From contig NC_088650.1 in the NCBI RefSeq assembly GCF_964019385.1, positions 24,074,310-24,138,309 on the forward strand: 64,000 bases of DNA, written 5' to 3'. Shown one piece after another: positions 1 through 11,195 of this stretch. The stretch is from Sycon ciliatum. Lineage: Eukaryota; Porifera; Calcarea; Leucosolenida; Sycettidae. A program made the position numbers and the translations under genes. The notes under the pieces are model-generated. The model had not been told where the DNA came from and made no database searches. It saw only the letters and a program-made list of their open reading frames with translations. The stretch's first letter is position 1; every line of letters begins with the position of its first letter.

Positions 1-2250
1 TAGCATCTAGGAAGGATCGCTACCCTAACGTGAAGGAAAGGCCTTGCGCGGCTGCTCTACGAAGTGTTGAAGAAAGACTCAAAGTTAGTTGCTGGACGAA
101 CAACTCGCTGTATTATACGCATTGATGTGCAAGCCTTTTCTTGCAGAAAATGGAACTAGTCTTGCATACATGTATTCATGTTCTTCTGCCGGGGAATCAT
201 ATGAGTAGTGGCGGTGATACTTTTTTTTATACGCAGGTCATTCTGTGGATGTTGCAGAATTCCATGACTCTGTCATAAAATTGTCTTGTCTTTCAGAAAA
301 TTCAGATGTCCACACCCTAAATCACATTTACATGAGAATTGTAACCAGGTGCGCGCCGCAGATGTTTTTGTTGATTCTGTGTTTATAATTGTAGTCATGG
401 GTTGTCGTGATAAGGTCATCCGGCATCATATTGTAGTGAAATCGTAATCCTGTTGATGTCGGTAAAACTTTTGGAAGCAGTTCAATGACTTCAAAGTGTT
501 ACAAGTCCACGATTATCTAAAACAACACAGCAAAGTAGGAACAATAAAGATGTATTAAAATGTAAACAAATACATTGCTGAGTCCGACACCTCGTTCCAA
601 CAACTACACTGATCCTGAGGATATAAGGGGCAAGGATATATGGTTGGAGGTACTGAGAGATAAACAAGGCACTCCATAATAATAACATGTTACACGACTT
701 TGGGGGAGTATGAATGATATCCAGTCAAACCTCTTTAGGACGAACATCAAGGGACCGATGGCATTTGCTCTGTGAGTTTGTCTTAACCCTATTTTTATAA
801 CGAGTGAATACAATTATTTCTCCAATACTGCAATAGAGACACGAATAGATTTCTTCTACAGCGAAAGATTCTAAGCCAGACCAAACCATTGACTCGTCTT
901 TTATGAAACAAATGAGTCACTGAACCTTTCTTTAGCAACATGACGGCAACTGAAACAACAACAGAGAAAATACGATACATGTACAGCACATTCTTGCAGG
1001 TACAACAGATTGCAGATCGTAATTCTTGCTCTACCGGCACGCAACTTTATTTGGGGCAGTGCAATCTCGGCGGTACTCACAAATCAAACAGCCCAGACTC
1101 GAGTAAACAAATCCAATCGTACGAGATTTTCACGAGACTGCACCCATTGGCTTGTTTCGTATGAAGCAAACAAGTCACTGAATGCATGAACCTCTCCATA
1201 ATGGAGATTTTCCCTGATATGCGAATTTATTTTGCATACTAACGTTAGTACTCGGCCAATGCGTCCTTGAACCTTCGCCTCCAGATTGGGAACTGCCAAC
1301 GATGCTATGCCACTGCAAAATTCAGATTCTACCCCATGATCGGAGCACGGAATGCCGGAAGCAATCATGACCAGTGCCTTACTTGTAACGTACCAATGTA
1401 CAATGAACATGAGTATTTCGACAACACATCTAAGCCTCAGCAGCAACATAAGCCTTACCGTCAAGAAGGTGAACTCGCGTTCTTCGCACACTGTTGGCAA
1501 GTGCAAAGAGATACGAATGGATCTATTAAATCCGAATAAAATCAGCACACGTTTCCGTAAATGAAAGGGTGAGCATAAGCAAATGATTTGAAGGAAACTG
1601 ATCAACTCAGAGATCACCTGTCATTGAGTATTCCGTAAAAGGAGGCCTCGACAGCAGAAAAGCTAAATTTAGAAAAGAGATCCTGTCAGCTTTTCCATTA
1701 TTATTTTATTGTATTCCACCTAAAATCAGCACACTTTTCGTAAATGAAAGAGTCAACACAAGCAAATGAATCAAAGGGAACTGGTCAACTCACCTGTCAT
1801 TGAGTAATATTCCGTGAAAAGAGGTCTCAGCAGAGCCGAACCGAAATAAGCCAGGACACGAAATATCCGAAACAGCTCATGCAAGAAGCAGTTCCAAAGA
1901 ATTAGTTCCTCGCGCATGCACATCCGAAAACGGACTGCACGGCATGCAACACAATGTCTGCCGTGCACGTGCACAGCACGCGGCTACCACCCGTTGGTAG
2001 ATCTAATACCGGTATACCGAGCACCTTACGTAGAAACTAACGTAGCCTAAGTGAAGTACCGAGCACCTTACGTAGAAACTTACGTAGCATAGCGGTGTCG
2101 TTTTTTCTGCCATGTGAACACAATAATAGAAAAGCTGACAGGATCGCTTTTCTAAATTAGTTTATACTTGGCGCACTTCAACTGAAGCTGGGCCGATTTG
2201 AATATCTGTACTCTCTTGTACCATCATCCTTTAATGCGACGGACCACACA
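1..2250. other. Gene-free flank with diverged duplications
   Basis: I see no convincing gene here; the open frames are short and match no family I know. The stretch holds old duplications. About 1540-1640 and 1722-1830 are direct copies about 180 bp apart. Blocks near 1664-1710 and 2117-2163 are inverted copies of each other. Segments near 880-925 and 1140-1190 look like a third, more diverged pair. This pattern fits decayed mobile-element DNA, but no terminal repeats or target duplications could be assigned. Confidence 0.5.
2015..2092. repeat. Two-copy tandem repeat, period 42 bp
   Basis: The block starting TACCGAGCACCTTACGTAGA at 2015 recurs at 2057 with few changes. Both copies end in the self-complementary TACGTA. 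No function can be assigned. Confidence 0.75.
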
Positions 2251-2252
2251 AT

Positions 2253-2590
2253 AGGGCTTGAAAGTGATGACGTCAAAAACGGCCAGGGAGTACTAAGTTG
2301 ACATCAGATTTCTATTTTGGATCCACTAAGGTGTGACTTTGCTATTGCCTCAGTATGTGGGTGCATAGCAACCCACTCATGTCGTATGCAGGGGTGACTT
2401 TTATTTCGCCACCAGTTGTAACCCCGCCCCCAGTAGCCAAATCAGTCAGTTTCACTGGTTACATCACCTTGCCGAGAGTAAGACGGCTTGAAATGTGCTT
2501 GGATCCATACTTGAAAACTGGATCCAAGTGGATCCAATTTTTGAATTTTTGAAATTGTTGCTATGCTGTGACGTAGCACTTTCAAGCCCT
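2253..2590 (-). mobile_element. Short inverted-repeat element, family A, copy 1
   Basis: This 338-bp element has no coding capacity. It starts AGGGCTTGAAAGTG and ends with the reverse complement CACTTTCAAGCCCT; both subtermini carry TACGTCA or TGACGTCA. It is flanked by the dinucleotide AT on both sides (2251-2252, 2591-2592). Two more copies lie at 29437-29773 and 33891-34226, in the opposite orientation, and their flanks also fit 2-bp target duplications. It is a nonautonomous DNA transposon of MITE type. A sequence resembling its unoccupied target lies at about 56690-56745. Confidence 0.88.
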
Positions 2591-2592
2591 AT

Positions 2593-2990
2593 AGGCGGTC
2601 AGCCTTTGGGTAGGGAGTTCAGTTCCGGTCACTGAAAAGCGAAAAGTGCAGTCACAGCTCGCGTGTACAAAGTGAATGGGCGCCTCGTGGCTGCAGTTCG
2701 AGATGCAGTTCGCGGCCCGAGTATCTTCTCCCGCGGCCTTTTCGGCCGTGTCGATGCTATTATTAGGTAGCTGAGGTCATTACCTTTCCAATGGTGCTAC
2801 ACATGCCATGCTTCCAAAAATAATGCCTCCGCGCTTGGCGCGGGTGCACTTCGAAGTACTAATTTCGACCAGATCCGTACTCGGCTTCGCGAGGAACACC
2901 CGATTTTCGTGTTCAGCGGCCTCGAATTAGCCTAAACCAAAAGGATTCTACAACATTGAGGCTCGCGCTTTATCGCCGTAGAAGGAAAAT
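2593..2990. other. Stretch without recognised features
   Basis: The left 40 bp continue the sequence around the family A target site. The remainder shows no coherent open frame, repeat or RNA signature that I can support. Confidence 0.4.
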
Positions 2991-3055
2991 GCGAAAAGAA
3001 TTCGGGTGGACACACCCATTCCCATAGCGCTGCATATCACATCCGAACCAGTTCC

Positions 3056-3101
3056 GTTATTTTTACAACGTTTCGGCACTTGGCCATCGTCAGGTAATAA
3101 C
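3056..3101 (-). ncRNA. Hammerhead ribozyme motif in left foldback arm
   Basis: This is the mirror image of the motif at 3152-3197. Because the arms are perfect reverse complements, the minus strand carries the identical core, stems and cleavage site. Both strands of this foldback could therefore produce self-cleaving RNA. The same weakness at the base of stem II applies. Confidence 0.63.
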
Positions 3102-3151
3102 AATGAATACCGTGTATATACTGCTCTTGTGTGGCTTCCACGGTATTCATT

Positions 3152-3197
3152 GTTATTACCTGACGATGGCCAAGTGCCGAAACGTTGTAAAAATAAC
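3152..3197 (+). ncRNA. Hammerhead ribozyme motif in right foldback arm
   Basis: The conserved core CTGACGA (3160-3166) is followed by a GGC/GCC stem II with a 5-nt loop and by GAAA (3179-3182). A two-pair stem III (AC/GU) closes around GTT, and GTA then gives an NUH cleavage site after 3189. Stem I pairs GTTATT (3152-3157) with AATAAC (3192-3197). This is the type I arrangement with a minimal stem III known from animal retrozymes and Penelope-like elements. A weak point is an unpaired U at the base of stem II. Activity is not shown. Confidence 0.65.
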
Positions 3198-3262
3198 GGA
3201 ACTGGTTCGGATGTGATATGCAGCGCTATGGGAATGGGTGTGTCCACCCGAATTCTTTTCGC

Positions 3263-3530
3263 AGATGAAGCTGCAGGAAGCCTCAGCCCTTCTTCAAAGA
3301 AGGAAAATGATCACAGAAACCAGCCCACGGCGATTTCCTGGTGGTAGACGAAAAAATCGAGTGAACTGCGCGCACACTGGTAGAAGCAGTGACGGTGAAA
3401 ACGTGTGACTTGTGCAAGTCGGCGCCGGCATGCGTGCACACATCCTGTATCGCCATGTATGCACCAGATAGTGCAGTGCTGGACGGAAACCACACGGCTC
3501 CCATACATACTTGCATTTACTTCTGTGACT
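3263..3530. other. Short stretch without recognised features
   Basis: It lies between the foldback and the hAT target duplication. An open frame from the foldback runs on to 3347 but resembles nothing known. Confidence 0.35.
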
Positions 3531-3555
3531 ACTTTCTCTAGGTGCTGGCGGATAA

Positions 3556-3727
3556 TGTAACAGTTCTCTGTTAGCGCTAACCTTATCTGCCCTCTAGCTC
3601 TGTATCTTGCACCTTTCCCTATCCTGTCTGCACTCGCGTTATCACCTTAGGGCACGAAGTGCCCTATATCAGTTGTGTTGCCTTGAGCAAGCATTGTCTA
3701 TTCCAAGAATACCTTCAAACAGTTACA
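3556..3727 (+). repeat. 5' LTR of the gypsy element
   Basis: The LTR is 172 bp, starts TGTAACAG and ends AGTTACA. Compared with the 3' copy it lacks a 6-bp duplication (GTTCGT) near its centre and has three substitutions. The short AT-rich CCTATATCAG box may serve as promoter, but this is a guess. Confidence 0.93.
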
Positions 3728-3728
3728 C

Positions 3729-3746
3729 TGGTAGCGGAGGATGGTT
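3729..3746 (+). promoter_or_regulatory. Primer-binding site for initiator Met-tRNA
   Basis: One base after the LTR, TGGTAGCGGAGGATGGTT matches the complement of the 3' end of animal initiator tRNA-Met at 17 of 18 positions. Reverse transcription of the element would start here. The BEL/Pao element at 62360 carries the perfect form of the same site. Confidence 0.85.
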
Positions 3747-4218
3747 AACATGGTGTTCTTGGAGCTCGCCATTGTCGTGGCGATCCTTGTTCTTTCTGTG
3801 TTGCTATTCAGGTTGGCCAGCGAGGTCCGTGAAGCCAGTCGCCAAGTCAGCGCCCGTCTGAGCAACCGACAACAACCGCTCCCTGTGCCGCCCGCTCATT
3901 CGTCCGGGAAGCCTCGGCACGCTAAGGAGCCGCCGATCTTCGATGGCAAGCCCTCGCAGTTCAAGGAGTGGGCTTTCTCCATTGAGCTGGCGATTCGGTC
4001 ACTGGGAATCACCGACTCATCGGTGATGGTGGATTACGCAGCGGGCTTCCTGAGCGGCAACGCCAAGCTATGGCTCATCGCATCGTTGGATACGGGTGTG
4101 GAGTTCTCGACGTGGCCAGCGCTGCGTGAAGCCCTCGCCAAGGTGTACGGTCCGTTGCATCATCAAGAGCGGGTGCGACTGGATCTCTTCGCTGTCAGGC
4201 AGCACTCAGCGCAGGTTG
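3741..4218 (+). pseudogene. gypsy gag, N-terminal part
   Basis: The frame starts at the ATG at 3741, inside the primer-binding site. It shows a hydrophobic stretch near residues 3-20, then the retrotransposon gag pattern: a PPIFDGKPSQFKEW-type segment at about residue 68 and a leucine/tryptophan-rich helical region to about residue 158. The match breaks off near 4218, where the sequence turns into the GATGAAAC minisatellite. The remainder of gag resumes near 11981. The ORF runs on to 4262, but its last residues come from the inserted DNA. Confidence 0.82.
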
Positions 4219-4233
4219 ACGGGCCCGTCTTCC

Positions 4234-4460
4234 CCCCAGATGAAACAGATGAAACAAGATGAAACGAGATGAAACGAGATGAAACAAGATGAAACGCCAA
4301 GTACGGGCGCAGATGGGGCCGAGATGAAACGAAATGAAACAAAATGAAACAAAATGAAACAAGATGAAACAAGATGAAACAAGATGAAACCAAATGAAAC
4401 TCGAAGTACGGGCGTAGATGGGCCGCGAATGAAACAAGATGAAACAAGATGAAACAATGT
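4234..4460 (+). repeat. GATGAAAC-type minisatellite
   Basis: About twenty units of 10-11 bp built on GATGAAAC are arranged in three blocks, separated by a conserved spacer resembling AGTACGGGCGTAGATGGGC. The long minus-strand open frames here merely translate the repeat. Confidence 0.92.
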
Positions 4461-4980
4461 ATGGGCGTAGATGGGGCGCACGCGACCATGTACCACGCGT
4501 GAACGAGCGAAAAGAACTGAATCCAATCATTGAAATAATTTTGTTTGCAGAGGCAATTCGCGCAAGGGAGGGATAGCAATTAATTATTTGATGGCTTGCG
4601 AGTGACAGCACGAGCCGAATTTATTGCCCGTGGAAGTACCCACGATAGCAATACACTGTTGGGAACATGGTGGCGCCGCTGACGGTACCTATGTAAGTGG
4701 AATTACTTTATTGGAAGTACCCACGACGGGGAAAATAGTCTCTCTAGTATTGTCGGTGAATGGCGATGGTGGTGGTGGCGATGGCTACTTTCCTCTGCTC
4801 AGAGAGAACCCCTGCATGTCCTTCGTCGTGATGCGAAAGAGCAGTGGATGCAGGTAAAGGCCGTGTCAGAGAATTTCGCCTAGTGCTGTGGTCAGGGTGA
4901 AAATAAATTAGGGCTGAAACGATCATTCAATAACTCCAAGCGATCAACCAATCTCTTTAGCGATGAATATCATTGTAACA

Positions 4981-5070
4981 TAGAAAAATGTGGGCACAAG
5001 TTATGCAATCGAGTCCTCCAACTAAACCAGATTTCGAATAGTCAGACGTGCACAAGGCTAGCACAAAACT
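4981..5070 (-). repeat. Truncated copy of the 57334 hairpin element
   Basis: From AAAAATGTGGGCACAAG onward, about 85 bp match the reverse complement of 57365-57455. The second inverted arm is absent, so this is a partial copy. Confidence 0.75.
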
Positions 5071-5315
5071 GACAAGGAGTATGAGTACTGAGACATTGAG
5101 ATCAATTATAATTGTTGGTTCATAATTATAGATTCTTTCCGGCTGTAGTCGTGCACCTCGAACACAAGACTATGAAGAAATTCCATGATGCCTTTGCAAC
5201 ATTAGCTGTGGCCACCAGTCAAACACTCTAAATATACCCAGGCTACCGCTCAGTGTTTGGTATTCTGTAAACATTTCAGACAATTGTGTCGACACCTGTA
5301 GACATCTGACTGGTC

Positions 5316-6049
5316 TAAAGCCTAGTTCACATTCGACGTAACACTGACGGTACAGGACGTAAGGGCCTGTCGGGACGGCTGGGGTGAGCTGTAAAATCTT
5401 TTACGATTCGTACGACACAACATGCTGCAGTCGTTGCGATGTTCTCCAGCGAACGGCGCGAGTCATAAGGCACAGTCCGTGACGGGGTGACTTTCGGACC
5501 TAATTTCTTGTTTTTCGGGACTTCTTTTCAATTATTTCTCCTTGAATGAAGCGAAATCAAATTCACAATACTAGTTTTTCATGGAGACAAAAGTAGCCCT
5601 GAAAGTTGTGCCATTCGAATAGTAGCCCTAGGAAATGATAAAACAGTTCATCTGTCATTCTCCTAAACTATCCCTAAATACCATAAGTGACATGAGATCT
5701 TATCTTGCTAAAATTCAACTCAAGTCGTGTTGGCCATTCTGCGAGTTATCATGGGAAGCGCAGTGTTCGAAATCCTAAAAATTTCCTAGTACGAATCGGG
5801 AGTGGATGGCGCACGACGCCGCCTCCTGTTCTCATTCAAAATGCAGCCGTTTTGTACGCTTGCGTCTCCGTCTATGCCCGTCTACGGTATGAAAAGTTGA
5901 ACTGATCCAACACTTCCCGTCGCTTCCCGATCCGTACGGTAGTATGGTTGCGTTCCCGTTCCTGGTGTTCACATTGGACGCCGTCAGACCGTCCTGTAGC
6001 TTCCCATCGATCCTTACGCCGCGTCCCGTCGAATTTGAACTAGGCTTTA
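5316..6049. mobile_element. Inverted-repeat element, family B, enlarged copy
   Basis: The ends TAAAGCCTAGTTCACATTCG and its inverse at 6028-6049 form 22-bp terminal repeats with one mismatch. The outer parts match the 242-bp copy at 7999-8240. About 490 bp of extra sequence (roughly 5490-5900) separates the halves and is AT-richer. No coding capacity is seen. Confidence 0.8.
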
Positions 6050-7998
6050 TCAATATGAACTAGAGGAGTTCATGTTGTTGTTTCTAGAACGAAGAATCAG
6101 GCTTGTCGTCACCCTTTGGCTTGAAGCTCTTATCACCAACTTCCGCAACGAATCAATCGAAAAGATACCGTCTTGACTCCCGATCTCTTTCATAGCCACG
6201 CATCAATATTACTGCGCTTGAAAGTACACGATTGCACTCGTATCCACAATTGGATGGAGTGCAAGGGCTAGAATACTGCCACTGGTATGCATGCATAAAA
6301 AATCGTTTGCATTCGCTTTGAACACTAGCGATTATCGATTGCGCTCTTAAAACGATCGGTTTGCGAGTTATCTGTATACTTGTTTCAGCCCTAAATGCAT
6401 TGCCCTCGTAGAGGACAGGGATGAGCAGTGATATGAGCAGGGATGTGAGTACTGATGTGCCTTTCGTCCTCATATTTTACAGAGAAGACGTCTGCCCCCA
6501 ATAATAAAATTAATGTAGTAATGATAATGTGTTGCCCTTTCATCTTCTCAGGAGCCCTATGCCTTTGCCTCTTCTCCCCTGGACTGAATGGACTGGACGC
6601 TCTGTCCAGTAGTGTCCAGTAAATGATTTGTAGTGTAAGTTAGGGTGCACTCTCTCTTGAGGATTTGCCCACCTTGATGATTGTGCTCTTCGTGTTATTA
6701 GAAAATGTCTCTACCTGCCAGGATGGTATAAGAGCACGAACTGAATCACCTGTTGGTGCAGAAGGCTTGGAGGACTGCTTTTGAAACAGTTGTTCAAATT
6801 TCCTGCACCTCTTCGTAGCCGTTGTCTGATTTCTGCATTCTGGGGAGACTGAAGTTAAGGTTAGTGAAGCTGCACAGTCCCCGTGGAAATGTTTATGCTG
6901 CAACTATTTACTGCTGACATGTATTTATGTATTTCAGGAATCTCCAGAGGGTGAAGGCTTGCTGCAAGCTCCGTCCCTTCAATGTCGTGATACATCCGTA
7001 GATCAGTCGTGTGCCTGTCCTGTGCTTTTATGAGCATGCTCCTTTGCACATGCCTTTGTCCTGTGCATGCGCGGGCGTGGGCGCGCGCGTGTGTGTGTGT
7101 GTACGCCAACGACACCGTCCGTGCACATGTGCATGGACGTGAGTTTGTGCGTTTGCCTTTGTTATATGCATACAGTATTATCAATTTATCATGCCTATAC
7201 AAGCCTTGCTAGTGTCTCGATAGGAGAAGCAGATACATGATTACACCACTTGGGTTTTGACCTTCTTTGGCCGGGGCGAATGTCGAAGGAAAGACTCCCT
7301 CTGGGCCAAGGTGTTGGCGACAGTTGAGAGTTGTCCTCTATTTTGCAGCGGGGGACAGCATGGCATATTTGGTGCCGGAAAGAGTGCAGTTGCACTTTTC
7401 ATGTTACTGTAAAATTTGCTAGGTCACTCCCTTGAAGCTGGAGACTGCTGATACTGCTGCTCAAACGGCTGCTGCTGTTACTCTCTGCTGCTACCATGGT
7501 CGTTGCTTTGTATCAATGGCGAAAATTCTCAGATGAGCTTTGGGTCCGGGCACTAGAACCCTGCTGCTGCCTCTGCAGCAGTTGTAGAAAGTTTTATAAT
7601 ACCAGTGTCGATGGTGAACTTCTGCTCTTTTTTTTTATCCCAGACACTTTGTGCTCAAGAGACTGTTAGGTCTTTGTGGTGTTGTCGTTGCTGTTTGGTT
7701 ATACTAGTTGACGTCTGTTTGGAAATATATTGTGCTTTTCTGTGTGTTCATGTGAACGTAGAAGCCCTCACCGAAACCAACACTACGTTGCTGTGTTGTT
7801 TTCTTCCAAGGTCGGGCACAGTAAAGGAGACGACTCTGTGAGTATCTTCGCAGATGAACTTTGGGTTAACAGAATGCAGGTGCTGCTGCTCTTGTGCCGG
7901 GCTGTTGGTGTCAATGATGGGGTGGATCATGCTTTCTCTTTATATACCTTTTGTATATTTGTGTGTAAGTAGGAGCACATACCAACACGTAATCTTTC
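6050..7998. other. No recognised features
   Basis: This belongs to the DNA inserted in gypsy gag. It contains a short GT-rich run (about 7075-7105). The open frames are short and unrecognised. Confidence 0.4.
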
Positions 7999-8240
7999 TA
8001 AAGCCTAGTTCTCTTTCGACGCAACGCTGACGGTACGGGACGTAAGGGCCTGTGACGGCTGGGGTGAGCTGTAAAATCTTGTACAATTCGTACGACACGA
8101 CATGCTCCAGTCTTTGCGATGTTCAACAGCGAATGGTGCGAGTCATAAGGCACAGTCCGTGACGGGGTGACCGTCCCGGCGTTTCCCGTCGATCCTTATG
8201 TCGCGTCCCGTTGCGCCCCGTCGAATGTGAACTGGGCTTA
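7999..8240. mobile_element. Inverted-repeat element, family B, short copy
   Basis: This 242-bp element starts TAAAGCCTAGTT and ends AACTGGGCTTA. Its interior (GACGGTACGGGACGTAAGGG, GTGAGCTGTAAAATCTT) is shared with 5330-5490. It is a nonautonomous DNA element. Confidence 0.82.
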
Positions 8241-8990
8241 ACAATGGCATGGAGACAGTTTCAATTGCAGTTTAATGTTACTGCACTGCACTGCAGGTAT
8301 CAAGGCACTACCCAGAAGGAGGATGTTGGCCTTCTCCTGATGGGAAAATGTCTTCTTTCTCATGGCGTGGCCAGGACTGCACTGACCCTACCATCCACTC
8401 TACCTCTCCGGAAAGGGACTTGACAACCAGTCAAGATGGATGTGCAGAGATATACCAGCGGTAAGTCACATGCTTAGGATATCCACTTGATGAAGGAAGG
8501 ACAGGTGCTCAACTACTACACCAAAATGTGAGCATAAGGAGATGGGCTGATGGGTCATGGATGGGTGACAGGTATTTGCCCGGTTGCTGGAGTATAACAA
8601 CCTGGGTCTTTGATTGGTTTAGAAGCGGTCCGCTCTATTCGGGGTGCCATCCTCAATTAGACGGGCAGTGAAGATCTTGCAGGATCAATCGCACATGTAG
8701 AATATGGACATGTGGATGCGGGCAGCAGATCTGTAATTTCCAGTATCAAAGTTCAGTTGTATTTGCTTTTCTTTATTTTCTATTTGTGATGTTGTTCACT
8801 GCAGCTTCTAGCATTAACTGCCAATTTGCACTGACGCAGCAAGACTCCCAACAGTCAAGTATGTTTCATTGCATGCACTAGGATTACAGTAGAATGCCGA
8901 TTATCCGAATGTCAACTGTCCAAACAGTCAATTATCCGAAATTCCTGTTTGCACTGAATTCAATTCAATAAGTCGACTTATACCGGTAAA
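8241..8990. other. No recognised features
   Basis: Plain sequence between a family B element and the longer interspersed repeat; no coherent frame. Confidence 0.35.
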
Positions 8991-9009
8991 ATATGGTAAC
9001 AGCGGGACT

Positions 9010-10113
9010 GTAGGGTGTGGCATTTCCATGATACAGTGGAAAATTTCACGATTTTTGGTGCAAACATAGCTCGGACGCTGCTCGATTGGATATACAATGC
9101 AGGTTCTTGGAACCACGGACACGACTCTTCGATTCAAGGATCACAACTGAACGTTTTAGGTCCGGGAGCTGTTCGCGGTTTTGTCGCTTGTCACGGTTGT
9201 GGACTCATCGTTGTAGCATAAATGAGGCTGGACTATTCCAAGCGGAAAACTAAAATATTTCCTTCTCAAAGCACAATCACCGGCCCGGAGGAGCACACCT
9301 TCTCTAACTACATGCCGGGTGCAGTACATGACACGTCCGTGTATTGACTAGTCTCTTGTACATTAATTTTAGATCTACCACACGACTCGCGTAGCGCTAG
9401 CACAGCAGTGCGGGTGTAGTCATGTACTACTACTACTACAGTACTGCCGGGCGCCGAAGAACGGACCGCCGATGAACGGCCAGGCTATGATTTTGCTATT
9501 TTTTAAGAACGGTCTAGGTAGAAACGTGATGTACAATATGAATATGATGTACACTCAGACGTATAACTCTGCATAAATGTACATGTAAGACTGTACCATC
9601 GAATATGAACGAAACTGCTGTGTTCGCCAAAAATAAGAACGGGCTAGGCTAGAACCCTGACCCCGTTCTTCGGCGCCCGGCAGTACTGTAGTGTAATGTT
9701 CCGTATGTTTGTTGACTATGGCATGCACGCAGAAGCCAGCGGATGTAAAAAGTCCAACTCGGAAACGGCTAAAAACGGGGTATCCTCAAATTTTGCCGAG
9801 CTGAAAATCACAGGGTACGTAGGGCTTGTAACAGTGAGTCGAATGCTCTTGGTACGAAGAAGCTGCGACAGATGGTTCTCAAATCGAACGCGTTTCGAAT
9901 ATTGGCCATTTTGCACACAAATAGATGGTGTGGCTACCTGGCTGCACACTGTGACCTTATCACCTGGATCAGGTAGACTGCGTGCTCGCTTTCGCTCATT
10001 TTCGATTGGGCGTATCTGACGAACCATGGACCGCAGCCTCCTCGGAAAAGAACATTCGACTCAGCGCCCCAAACTCTATGGGTCCTGAAATTAAAAAAAT
10101 TCAGCAGACTTCC
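9010..10113. repeat. Interspersed repeat C, copy A, with an inserted MITE
   Basis: The segment is alignable along most of its length with 50390-51215, for example CATAAATGAGGC, CGAAGAAGCTGCGAC and GATGGTGTGGCTACCTGGC. Copy A ends near ACTTCCCCTCTAATA, the inverse of the terminus AAGGGGAAGT found at the left of copy B (49829). The 256-bp MITE at 9436-9691 interrupts it and is absent from copy B. It is probably a nonautonomous DNA transposon family; the left end of this copy is missing. Confidence 0.75.
9436..9691. mobile_element. MITE with 29-bp perfect terminal repeats
   Basis: The left end CTACAGTACTGCCGGGCGCC continues for 29 bp as an exact inverse of the right end (9663-9691). Both subtermini carry GAACGG motifs. 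It is inserted in interspersed repeat C. No coding potential. Confidence 0.87.
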
Positions 10114-10656
10114 CCTCTAATACGTAAGGCAGAACTTATTACAGTCCTTGATTAGAAGTTGACATATTCTTGTACGAATCCGGTGTCTTTTGTGAAAAGT
10201 GTATGCAAGCCTTTTAAAAAGCATCTCCCACCAGGCATTCGATCGAATTTTTCATGGCGTGGAGATTTGTTACGGCGTGAACCGATGCTTGGCGTGTAGA
10301 ATTTGCTTTTTGATGTGTTCTTTGGAAGATGCAGTCTTAAAAATGGTGTGGATGTCTTTGTTTCTGTCCTTCTGCTGTCTTCGTAGGAAGAATAATATAG
10401 ACGTGCAGAAAATGTAGGAGAGCGATGACATCAGAAGGACACTCTCAGGTTCAGGGTACCTGTACTGCCCCAATAAAGTGGGTCAGATCCCAAAACGAGG
10501 TTGGCCGAAGCAAAAAAAATAGAAGAGCCTGCCTTGAACTGAATATGAGAAGGAAGAAGAAGAAGACAAAGAAAGAGAAAGAGTAGGAATTTGTTTGTGT
10601 AAACTTTGTTTCCTCTGTCTAGGCTGCCACCGCATTATAGCAGCCAACAGTGTGTG

Positions 10657-10712
<56 letters not shown>

Positions 10713-10999
10713 TGTGTGTGCATATGTGTGTGTGTTTACGTTTGTGTGCACACGCTTGTGTGTGTGTTTGCATGTGTGTATATTCTGCTAATCTTGACTT
10801 AAATTTCACATCTGGGCATATTGTGTTCTGTATGTGAATTTATCTTCATTAACTTGTGCGCTACGTTCCTTTCTTCACGTTACGGCATTTTAGTATTGTT
10901 TTACTTGAACATCATACTCTCGCCCAACTTTGTTTCACCAACAAAGGTTTATTCTCCAAAGTATTTCTAATTGATTGTGTATGAGTTTCATACTACTGT
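10114..10999. other. Gene-free, with a TG/CGTG microsatellite
   Basis: A (TG)n-(CGTG)n-(TG)n run occupies about 10651-10780 and generates long false open frames on both strands. The flanks show no recognised feature. Confidence 0.7.
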
Positions 11000-11195
11000 C
11001 AGGGGCGTCGGAATGTTTTTTAGTGTGGTACGGTCAGCCATCTGAAGTACAATTGACTCGTGGGGGAGTGTTGGCTGAGCCGAAAATTTTGGAATTTTAG
11101 ATCCCAGATCAGTGTATTTTGTTGACTCACGGGTATCTGGGGCAAAAAGTGGTACGGTCAATACCGTAGTGACCGTACCGTGTGCGACGCCCCTG
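11000..11195. mobile_element. 196-bp MITE with CAGGGGCGTCG termini
   Basis: The ends CAGGGGCGTCG and CGACGCCCCTG are flanked by ACTGT on both sides (10995-10999, 11196-11200), a 5-bp target duplication. Inside, GGTACGGTCA and its inverse recur. The CAGGGG ends suggest the hAT group, although hAT duplications are usually 8 bp. Confidence 0.8.

Larger units (their letters stand above)
2991..3262. repeat. Perfect 124-bp inverted repeat (foldback)
   Basis: Positions 2991-3114 are the exact reverse complement of 3139-3262, separated by a 24-nt loop (3115-3138). I compared the arms base by base and found no mismatch, so the structure is young or kept alike by gene conversion. Transcripts of either strand would form a long hairpin. 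Each arm contains one hammerhead-ribozyme motif, on opposite strands. I found no target duplication at the edges, so this may be the inner part of a larger rearranged element. Confidence 0.95.

Noticed and set aside
4163-4611. Three overlapping minus-strand ORFs of 106-138 residues rich in HLVSS
   Set aside because: They translate the GATGAAAC minisatellite in different frames; no gene.
10483-10837. ORFs of 80-108 residues rich in Cys/Val or His/Thr
   Set aside because: They come from the TG/CGTG microsatellite.
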